DNA from: JAICLL01 sp035252155
GTDB taxonomy: Bacteria > Planctomycetota > Planctomycetia > Pirellulales > JAICIG01
DNA: 20,225 bases
NCBI GenBank assembly: GCA_035252155.1
Contig: DATFDL010000217.1
Location: 1 to 20,225, forward strand
Direction of reading: 5' to 3'
In this document: piece by piece, positions 14,797 to 20,225 of the stretch
Layout: the number at the start of each line of letters is the position of its first letter
Numbering within the stretch: the first letter of the stretch is position 1
Made by a program: the position numbers and the translations under genes
The notes under the pieces: model-generated
Databases searched by the model: none
Told to the model about the DNA's origin: nothing
Seen by the model: only the letters and a program-made list of their open reading frames with translations

Positions 14797-14847
14797 GTCG
14801 CCTTTCGCTCCGCGAAAGAACGCTACCTTCGCGGAGCGAAAGGCGAC
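14797..14847. terminator. Perfect 20-bp hairpin after the methyltransferase gene
   Basis: The arm 14797-14816 (GTCGCCTTTCGCTCCGCGAA) pairs perfectly with 14828-14847 around an 11-base loop. It begins five bases after the methyltransferase stop and lies upstream of the FHA gene. There is no U-run, so it may be a REP-like element or mRNA-end stabiliser rather than a classic intrinsic terminator. Confidence 0.6.
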
Positions 14848-14852
14848 CATGA

Positions 14853-15530
14853 TTACGACGCCGTCCAGGTCCAATGCCGATCGCTGGTCTGATTGACGCC
14901 GAGGGGGTCGTGGCCCAATTCGGCCACCAGCCGCCGAACTTCGTCCAAATTGAGAGCGGCCCGTAGCGAGTCGTCAAAGAGCTGCCGCTGGTGGTCGTTG
15001 CAATCGGCCGCATACGTTGCAACGAGAGATCGCACCGCTGCATCGTCGGCCGGGCGGAGCAGGTCGCGAATAAATAGCAATCCGCCCGGCCGTAACACTC
15101 GGCAAGCTTCGGCCAGCACGTCGCGAGGCTCCGGAATATGATGCACGATGCTGTTCGACATAACGAGGGCGTAGCGCCCTGCGGGGTAGGGAAGCCGTTT
15201 CGCATCGACCCGCGCGAGCCGGATACGGTCAGAAAAGCCCGCCGCGGCGACGTTCTGGCGCCCCAGTTCCATCATGCTTTCGGCCAAATCGACCGCCCGC
15301 ACTCGCCACTTCGGCCGGCGACTCAGCAGCTCAACGGGTATTTGGGCGGTGCCGGTCCCCAAGTCGAGTATCTCGGACGATTCATCGATTTCAACGCCGG
15401 CCGCGGTCGCGGCGGCCAGCAGGTCGTCGACAAATTGCCGATTCACGGCCGCGTGGTCCATGCGGTCGTAATCGAGCGCGTCGTCGGCGCTATCCATCAC
15501 TTCGGGTTCGAGCACGCGCGCGAGGGCCAT
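14853..15530 (-). CDS. Class I SAM-dependent methyltransferase
   Basis: The product has 225 residues. Motif I, ILDLGTGTAQIPVEL (about residues 54-68), binds SAM. 'VRAVDLAESMMELGRQNV' gives the acidic residue at the end of strand 2, 'IRLARVDAKRLPYPAGRYALVMSNSIVHHI' gives the motif II/post-II region, and 'EACRVLRPGGLLFIRDLLRP' gives motif III. This is the Methyltransf_25/11 pattern with an extra C-terminal helical part (about 160-225). The N terminus 'MALARVLEPEVMDSADDALDYDRMDHAAVN' resembles uncharacterised planctomycete homologues (from memory) and supports this start, although no Shine-Dalgarno sequence is visible. The 'N-S-I-V-H-H' motif suggests a small-molecule substrate, but this is not determinable. 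Cytoplasmic. Confidence 0.92.
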   Translation of the reverse strand: MALARVLEPEVMDSADDALDYDRMDHAAVNRQFVDDLLAAATAAGVEIDESSEILDLGTGTAQIPVELLSRRPKWRVRAVDLAESMMELGRQNVAAAGFSDRIRLARVDAKRLPYPAGRYALVMSNSIVHHIPEPRDVLAEACRVLRPGGLLFIRDLLRPADDAAVRSLVATYAADCNDHQRQLFDDSLRAALNLDEVRRLVAELGHDPLGVNQTSDRHWTWTAS

Positions 15531-16062
15531 GCAGGGGTCGGGATTCGGGGGTCGGGGGTCAGGGAACGATCAGTTCGAGCCTGCGCACGAGAGTAAGGGC
15601 TCTGTCCGGCTGACCAGATTAGCGAGACCAGAAAAGCGCCATTAGTGTTTGCGCAGATTGCTCGTTTTTGCCGCGTTTCACTTCAACCCTTTGTATCAAT
15701 TTGATGGCCTGCCGCAAAAGTTACAGCCGTTCCATTCGGCTCGCAGCGGGCTCTCGAAACATCAAACGCCGTAATGTTCGCTTGCTAAGTAGTGGCAGTT
15801 GATGCAGTTAGCTACTGGCGAGAAATCGAGCTCAGGGATCGTCTCTGCTGAGTTCATATGGCAGGCATGGCACTTGCTTATAGGAGCCGGACGTAAGGAA
15901 GCCAATCACGCGCCTGTCAAACTGGCATATCGAAAAAAGCCGCCGGCGCGGCGGCGGCAGGCTGCGGCAAGCTGTTCCAAGGAGCGGCCGGATAAGGACT
16001 TCGGCGGCGAGGCGATTTTTTTCCGCCTAAGGACCGAACCACCGGCTGCGAGGGCCGTAGAA
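15531..16062. other. Divergent intergenic region with G-quadruplex motif
   Basis: This is 532 bp between the methyltransferase and sigma-factor starts. At 15534-15564 five G runs of three or more are separated by 2-4 bases, a G-quadruplex-prone pattern on the plus strand four bases from the methyltransferase start codon. A GC-rich hairpin (GCCGCCG/CGGCGGC type) lies near 15937-15955. An open frame upstream of 16063 reaches 15799 but its sequence looks non-coding. No gene and no convincing promoter was seen. Confidence 0.6.
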
Positions 16063-16719
16063 ATGATCAGTCAAACCATCGCACCGCAACGAACGAGCCC
16101 GACGGTGAGCCGAACCTGGTCGGAGATGACCGACGAGGAATTATTGTCGGCTTACCGCGGCAGCGGCCAGCGCCAGGCGTTTGCCGAGTTGGTTCAGCGG
16201 TACGAGCGAGAGTTGTATAGCTATCTGCGGCGTTTCCTCGGCGATGCGGTGATGGCCGAGGATGCGTTCCAGGCGGCTTTTTTGCAGGTTCATTTAAAGT
16301 GTGGCCAGTTCGAGACCGGGCGCAAAGTGCGGCCGTGGTTGTACACCATCGCCACCAACCAGGCGATCGACACGCAGCGCCGGAACAAACGCCACCGCAT
16401 GGTCAGCCTCGATCGGCGGACCACCAGCGGCGACGACGACGATCTGGGCAGCCTGGTGGAATTGCTGGTGAGCAAAGAGACGGGGCCGACGGACCAGTTA
16501 GAGGCCGACGAACGACGCGATTGGATCCGACAGGCGGTCAGCCAATTGCCGCCGACGTTGTTGAGCGCGGTGACGTTGATTTATTATCAGGGGCTGAAGT
16601 ACCGTGAAGCGGCCGAGGTGTTGCAGGTTCCGGTCGGAACGGTCAAAAGCCGGTTGCACACGGCCATTTTGAGGTTGAACGAGTCATGGAAGCACGCCCA
16701 ACTTTCCGGAGAGAACTAG
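16063..16719 (+). CDS. ECF-type RNA polymerase sigma factor
   Basis: The product has 218 residues from the ATG at 16063 (MISQTIAPQRT). Longer in-frame starts are unlikely. Sigma region 2 lies at about residues 26-110: 'AFAELVQRYERELYSYLRRFLGDAVMAEDAFQAAFLQVHLKCGQFETGRKVRPWLYTIATNQAIDTQRRNKRH'. Region 4 lies at about 160-207: 'LPPTLLSAVTLIYYQGLKYREAAEVLQVPVGTVKSRLHTAILRL', with its helix-turn-helix. An acidic 'SGDDDDLGSL' linker joins them. It should direct RNA polymerase to a dedicated set of promoters. Its stop is three bases before the anti-sigma-like gene, which has a GGAGA box inside the end of this gene, so the two form a sigma/anti-sigma operon. The exact ECF subgroup was not determined. 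Confidence 0.95.
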   Translation: MISQTIAPQRTSPTVSRTWSEMTDEELLSAYRGSGQRQAFAELVQRYERELYSYLRRFLGDAVMAEDAFQAAFLQVHLKCGQFETGRKVRPWLYTIATNQAIDTQRRNKRHRMVSLDRRTTSGDDDDLGSLVELLVSKETGPTDQLEADERRDWIRQAVSQLPPTLLSAVTLIYYQGLKYREAAEVLQVPVGTVKSRLHTAILRLNESWKHAQLSGEN

Positions 16720-16722
16720 CCA

Positions 16723-17679
16723 ATGCGAGAGCACTTGCTCGGCTACCTGCTGGGAGCACTTGAGCCGGCGGAGCAGGAAGAGATAGACGCCCGGTTGTCA
16801 GACGACGCCGGGCTGCGATACGACTTGGGACGGATGCGTGAAAAGCTGGAGGTGCTCGGCGACGACGATCGGCGGCCGATCGAGCCCCCCTGCGGTCTGG
16901 CGGCACGCACATGCAACTATGTGGCGGCGCGGGCGGCGGCGACCAGCGGGCGGATTGGTGCGCCGATTTCCGGCTGGAGCGTGCAAGATCTGCTGGTGGG
17001 CGGCGGCATTTTCATTGCCGCCTGCATGCTGTTGTTTCCCGCGATCGCCAACAGCCGCTTTCAGGCCAGGATGTTGGGATGCCAAGACAACCTACGGGCC
17101 ATTGGCGTCGCCCTGACGCAATACAGTGACTTCCACGGCGGTTATTTTCCGCTGGTTCCCGAGCGCGGGCCGCTGGCGGCGGCGGGCGTTTATGCTCCGA
17201 TCTTGTCGCAGTTCGGGTATCTGGACGATCCGGCGGTGTTGGTCTGCCCGGCCTCGGCACTGGCCGAATCGCCCGAAGGGTTTCGCGTTCCGACGCTCGA
17301 CGAATTGCGCGAGGCGGGTCCGGGGCGATTGGTCGTCATTCGCCGCAACATGGGCGGCAGCTATGGGTACACCTTCGGGTATCTTGTCGACGGGCGTTAC
17401 CTGGGACATCGCAACCAAGGGCGCTCGGACTTTGCGTTGATGGCCGATTCGCCCGATGACCCGCGGGGGGGCGCCAGTCAGAACCACGGTTCATGCGGCC
17501 AGAACGTGCTCTTTGAGGACGGCCATGTCGAGTTTCTCAAGCGCTGCTGGCTGCCCGAAGGCGACGATCACATCTATGTGAACCACGACGGCTACGTGGG
17601 GGCGGGGCTTGGCCCCGACGACTCCGTCATCGGCGGCAGTTCGGCCCGGCCGCTGGTCCGAACGTCGCCGGCGGAATAG
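16723..17679 (+). CDS. Anti-sigma-like domain fused to a pseudopilin-type (H-X9-DG) domain
   Basis: The product has 318 residues. The start follows GGAGAGAAC, and the gene directly follows the sigma factor. Residues 1-60 ('MREHLLGYLLGALEPAEQEEIDARLSDDAGLRYDLGRM') resemble the RskA-like anti-sigma N terminus, without a zinc HxxxCxxC motif. One transmembrane segment lies at about 90-107 (LLVGGGIFIAACMLLFPAIA). It leads directly into 'NSRFQARMLGCQDNLRAIGVALTQYSDFHGGYFP', the conserved region of DUF1559/pseudopilin-like proteins. 'NHGSCGQNVLFEDGHVEFL' near residue 255 is the H-X9-DG-type motif, here with ten residues between H and DG. The topology would put the sigma-binding part in the cytoplasm and the pilin-like part outside, suited to sensing an envelope signal (inference). 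No cleavable prepilin motif is visible. Confidence 0.88.
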   Translation: MREHLLGYLLGALEPAEQEEIDARLSDDAGLRYDLGRMREKLEVLGDDDRRPIEPPCGLAARTCNYVAARAAATSGRIGAPISGWSVQDLLVGGGIFIAACMLLFPAIANSRFQARMLGCQDNLRAIGVALTQYSDFHGGYFPLVPERGPLAAAGVYAPILSQFGYLDDPAVLVCPASALAESPEGFRVPTLDELREAGPGRLVVIRRNMGGSYGYTFGYLVDGRYLGHRNQGRSDFALMADSPDDPRGGASQNHGSCGQNVLFEDGHVEFLKRCWLPEGDDHIYVNHDGYVGAGLGPDDSVIGGSSARPLVRTSPAE

Positions 17680-18011
17680 ACAGGCCAGGCGTTCTAGGCT
17701 ACACGTCAGGCGGGAAAACCTGATCTACCGAGTTCTCGCTCGGCTGCAAGCTGGTTGGCCAACGATCACTCCCGGCCACAGCTTAATGATTTTCAACCGC
17801 TATCATCCATGTGCCGCATGCCGGGTTGTTGTGCATAAGCCCTTAGGAGAACACGGATTGAGCTTTTGGATCCGCCGGGCAAAGGGCCGCGGGCGGCAGT
17901 GCTCTCGGCTGGGCACAATGATTGCTTAAAATCAGACGAGCGCGGCCGGATGGGTATGGCGCCGCGGGCTTTCACGCTTTGTTGTCCATGCCACTCGTCG
18001 GAACAAGGGTC
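17680..18011. other. Intergenic region without recognised features
   Basis: This is 332 bp between the anti-sigma-like gene and the receiver gene. The frame of the receiver is open from 17922, but the extra sequence does not look coding. No RNA gene, clear promoter or terminator was found. Confidence 0.5.
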
Positions 18012-18521
18012 ATGAACGCCGCCACGGCTGCGCCGGAAGTTTCCTTCTATACAGCCCCTGGCGCGATTCGCTCGGAGGCTGAGAAGAGGTCGCCGCGGGC
18101 GAAATATTCTGCGGCCACACGGGCCACCGCGGCGCGAGCGTCGAACCGCATCGAGGCGCTCCGCGTGCTGGTGGTCGAAGACAATCTCGACGCCGCCGAA
18201 AGCCTCGCCCGACAGCTTCATAATTGGGGTCACCACTGCCGCGTCTGCACCAGCGGGCAGGAGGCGCTAAGCGTGCTGCCGGGCTACCATCCGCAGGTGG
18301 TGCTCATTGACATCGGCCTGCCTGACATGGACGGCTGGCGCCTCGCCCGGTTCATCTCTCAGGCGAGCAACGAGCGGCCGATTCTGATCGCAGTGACAGC
18401 GTATGGCGAAGAGGGCGACTTTGTGCGCTCGCAGCGGGCGGCCATAAGTTATCACTTGGTCAAACCGGCCTATCAGTTTCAGTTGCGGCAGATCCTCGGC
18501 CGCATCGCCAGCCAGCAGTAG
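18012..18521 (+). CDS. Stand-alone response-regulator receiver protein
   Basis: The product has 169 residues from the ATG at 18012; ATG 17988 and TTG 17922 are in-frame alternatives. AAGGG stands only two bases before 18012, so the start is uncertain. After a basic, disordered N-terminal tail (about 1-48) comes a complete receiver domain: acidic pocket E56/D57 in VVVEDN, phosphoacceptor D100 in VVLIDIGLPDMDGW, conserved Thr in AVTAYG, and K151 in HLVKPAY. There is no output domain, so it should signal by protein interaction or phosphotransfer to an unlinked partner (CheY-like logic). No histidine kinase is in the window. The stop falls in the first unit of the intergenic repeat cluster. Confidence 0.9.
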   Translation: MNAATAAPEVSFYTAPGAIRSEAEKRSPRAKYSAATRATAARASNRIEALRVLVVEDNLDAAESLARQLHNWGHHCRVCTSGQEALSVLPGYHPQVVLIDIGLPDMDGWRLARFISQASNERPILIAVTAYGEEGDFVRSQRAAISYHLVKPAYQFQLRQILGRIASQQ

Positions 18522-18599
18522 AACGGAATTCATTCCGCGTTCGTAGAACGGAATTCATTCCGTTTGTATCTCGGAGGAACGGAATAAATTCCGTTCTAC
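18518..18599. repeat. Triple GTAGAACGGAATTCATTCCG repeat between convergent genes
   Basis: Two direct copies (18518-18537, 18543-18562) and one inverted copy (18580-18599, 19/20 positions) are present. Copies 2 and 3 can form a 20-bp stem with a 17-base loop. The receiver gene stop lies in copy 1 and the DUF1501 gene stop in copy 3. The position suggests a bidirectional terminator or REP-like role. Confidence 0.88.
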
Positions 18600-20005
18600 G
18601 AGAGCAGTGCTCGGATCGGCGACCCGGGACAGACGACTAAGGGACGACCCTGCTGATCTTCGAGCGCCAATTCGGCCGGCACGCCGAGCAAGTGATAGAC
18701 GGTGGCGACCAGGTCGAGCGGCGCGACGGCGTCGGCCGCGGGATATGCGGCGTATCGGTCTGAAGCGCCATAGACCTGCCCGCCGCGGACGCCGCCGCCG
18801 GCCAGCACCGCGCTAAAGCAGCCCGGCCAGTGGTCGCGGCCGTCGGCGCCGGCGCCGGCGTCGCTGTTGCGCTGGCCAACCTTGGGCGTGCGGCCGAATT
18901 CACCCGTCCACACGACCAACGTTTCGTCGAGCAGTCCTCGCACTTCGAGATCGTCCAATAGTGCCGAAAACGCCTGATCGGCCGGTGGCATCAGTCGTTG
19001 TTTAAGATCGACGAAGTTGCGGCTGTGGGTGTCCCAATAGACGCTGACGTTTTTAATGCCTTCGCTCGGCCAATAGACCGTGACCAGCGGCACGCCCCGC
19101 TCGATCAGCCGCCGGGCCTGCAACACGCTTTGCCCGTGCGGATGGCGGCCATAGCGATCGCGCACGGAGTCAGGTTCTTCATCGAGCTTAAAGGCGCTGC
19201 CGCCGGCGGCCGAACTGAGCAGGTCGAACGCGCGGCGGTAATAATGGTCCATCGTCGGCGATGTTTGCTCCAGCCGCCGCAACTGCTCATTGACTTTGAT
19301 GAGCAATCCGCGGCGATCGTCGAGCCGGGCCAGCGAAATCTCGGGCGGCAACGCAAAGTCGCCGACATGGTAACCGGCGTGGCTCGGATCGGCGTCGATA
19401 GTCAGCGGGTTGTAGCTTTGTCCCAGCCAGCCGGCAAATTGTCCGTGGCTTTCCTCGACGAATCGCGGCACGTCGTTCTCAACATGCGGCTTGGGACGCA
19501 TGGAGACAAAGGGAGGTAAAGGACCGACGCCGCGGCCGAGCCGAGCCAGCACCGAGCCGACGTGCGGCCAATCGTTGCTTAAGTCGCCGCCTTTCGGTGG
19601 GGGTTGGCCGGTGAGCAGAAAGTGCGTAGCCGCCGTGTGATCGACATTGGTGTGCGTGAGCGACCGCACAATCGCCAGTCGATCGGCCCGTTCGGCCAGC
19701 AGCGGCAGATGCTCGCAAATCTGAATGCCGGGCACGCGCGTGGGGATCGGCTTGAATTCTCCGCGGACTTCGATCGGGGCGTTGGGCTTGAGGTCCCAGG
19801 TGTCTTGATGGGCGGGGCCGCCCCACATAAACAACAAGATGCAAGATTTGGCGCGGCCGAAGCTAGCCTCATTCGGCGTCTCCGCACGCGCCTGCGATTG
19901 CAAAAGTTGCGGCCAGCCGAGTCCGAGCAGCCCCAGCGAGCCGGCGCGCAGCACTTCGCGGCGGTTCGGCCCCACGCGGCGGTTGGTCGGGTGGCAAGCA
20001 GTCAT
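18596..20005 (-). CDS. Tat-exported DUF1501 (sulfatase-like) protein
   Basis: The product has 469 residues. The N terminus carries a twin-arginine signal, NRREVLRAGSLGLLGLGWPQLL (R15-R16), and AETPNEA follows as the likely cleavage region. The DUF1501 signatures are present in order: 'CILLFMWGGPAHQDTWDLKPNAP', 'EVRGEFKPIPTRVPGIQICEHLPLLAERADRLAIVRSLTH', 'DHTAATHFLLTG', 'VTVYWPS', 'ETLVVWTGEFGRTPKV' and 'GRDHWPGCFSAVLAGGGVRGGQVYGASD'. The family belongs to the alkaline-phosphatase/sulfatase superfamily and is abundant in planctomycetes, where it is often paired with a DUF1549/DUF1553 cytochrome-like gene. No such partner is seen directly upstream within the window. Substrate unknown; location periplasmic. 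Confidence 0.95.
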   Translation of the reverse strand: MTACHPTNRRVGPNRREVLRAGSLGLLGLGWPQLLQSQARAETPNEASFGRAKSCILLFMWGGPAHQDTWDLKPNAPIEVRGEFKPIPTRVPGIQICEHLPLLAERADRLAIVRSLTHTNVDHTAATHFLLTGQPPPKGGDLSNDWPHVGSVLARLGRGVGPLPPFVSMRPKPHVENDVPRFVEESHGQFAGWLGQSYNPLTIDADPSHAGYHVGDFALPPEISLARLDDRRGLLIKVNEQLRRLEQTSPTMDHYYRRAFDLLSSAAGGSAFKLDEEPDSVRDRYGRHPHGQSVLQARRLIERGVPLVTVYWPSEGIKNVSVYWDTHSRNFVDLKQRLMPPADQAFSALLDDLEVRGLLDETLVVWTGEFGRTPKVGQRNSDAGAGADGRDHWPGCFSAVLAGGGVRGGQVYGASDRYAAYPAADAVAPLDLVATVYHLLGVPAELALEDQQGRPLVVCPGSPIRALLS

Positions 20006-20026
20006 GGTTCAAACTCAGCGATGATA

Positions 20027-20035
20027 AGTATAGCA
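20027..20035 (-). promoter_or_regulatory. Candidate extended -10 promoter of the DUF1501 gene
   Basis: TGCTATACT (20035-20027, minus strand) fits an extended -10 (TGN-TATAAT, 5/6) ending 21 bases before the start codon. No good -35 is visible. Confidence 0.33.
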
Positions 20036-20044
20036 GAAATCGCC

Positions 20045-20118
20045 GGTGGCTGGGGCGTGGTCGATCGAAGCCGGGGCATCGCCAAGGCTCTGCCCCAGCC
20101 ACCTCTGCCTCAGCCACC
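20045..20118. repeat. Dispersed intergenic repeat, copy 2 with inverted arms
   Basis: GGTGGCTGGGGC at 20045-20056 is the exact reverse complement of 20092-20103. The right half (20071-20103) is the inverted near-copy of 3228-3260. A near-copy of the right arm, CTCTGCCTCAGCCACC, is repeated at 20103-20118. Confidence 0.78.
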
Positions 20119-20126
20119 GAGAATGG

Positions 20127-20225
20127 TTAAGCTGGCGCATCATGTGGCGATCGAGGCAGGATTACTTCGCGCAACCAGGCGGCGACTTGCTCACCGCGTT
20201 GCTTGGTCGATTGGGGGAAAACAAC
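20127..20225 (-). CDS. 3' end of an unidentified gene (runs off right edge)
   Basis: The minus frame is open from the window edge to a TAA at 20129-20127 and encodes 32 residues ending 'STKQRGEQVAAWLREVILPRSPHDAPA'. The composition is protein-like (an amphipathic 'GEQVAAWLREVI' helix). The fragment is too short to assign. If real, the gene would lie upstream of and co-oriented with the DUF1501 gene. Confidence 0.45.
   Translation of the reverse strand, partial: VVFPQSTKQRGEQVAAWLREVILPRSPHDAPA

Noticed and set aside
18518..18599. CRISPR-like repeats
   Set aside because: There are only three units, one of them inverted, with 5- and 17-base spacers and no cas genes.

Overview
The window looks like chromosomal DNA of a planctomycete, most likely of the Pirellulales type. 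Evidence is the set of lineage-typical families (DUF1570, DUF1501, DUF3467, an anti-sigma/H-X9-DG pseudopilin fusion, a two-FHA coiled-coil protein), a GC-rich and weakly operonic layout, and many short hairpin repeats between genes. This assignment rests on remembered family distributions; no database was searched. No rRNA, tRNA or CRISPR array was seen.

Layout. 1-589: 5' part of an unrecognised minus-strand gene, running off the left edge. 874-3182: a translationally coupled pair, a secreted DUF1570 metallopeptidase-like protein and a creatininase-family amidohydrolase. 3295-3812: a minus-strand pair of small genes overlapping by ATGA, a ParB-N-like protein and a small helical protein. 4062-5258: a secreted FG-GAP/VCBS calcium-binding protein whose reading frame is interrupted by one in-frame TGA directly followed by a Cys codon; this is a candidate selenocysteine codon and the most interesting signal here. 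5301-7868: minus strand, a secretin-N-like periplasmic protein built from internally duplicated modules, preceded by a membrane-anchored DUF3467 protein. 8083-9561: a di-heme cytochrome c oxidoreductase (DHOR/peroxidase type). 9614-10251: a Phd/PIN toxin-antitoxin module. 10382-10853: two tiny membrane proteins.

10917-11922 is about 1 kb without an intact gene. It holds a frameshifted REP-associated transposase (RAYT) remnant, two near-identical long perfect palindromes, and a 144-bp element with 25-bp terminal inverted repeats enclosing three consecutive tetraloop hairpins. A 63-bp segment is shared between the 3' end of the di-heme gene and the 3' end of the FHA gene 2.3 kb away.

11923-14679: a large minus-strand FHA coiled-coil membrane protein containing four 71-residue repeats. 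14853-15530: a SAM methyltransferase followed by a perfect 20-bp hairpin. 16063-17679: an ECF sigma factor with its likely regulator, an anti-sigma-like domain fused through a membrane segment to a pseudopilin-like domain. 18012-18521: a stand-alone response-regulator receiver. 18596-20005: a Tat-exported DUF1501 protein, converging on the receiver gene across a repeat cluster. 20127-20225: the 3' end of a further minus-strand gene.

Functionally the window mixes envelope and exported proteins (DUF1570, VCBS, secretin-like, DHOR, DUF1501), signal transduction (FHA, ECF sigma/anti-sigma, receiver) and selfish or mobile DNA (toxin-antitoxin, RAYT debris, palindromes). No single pathway links them all.
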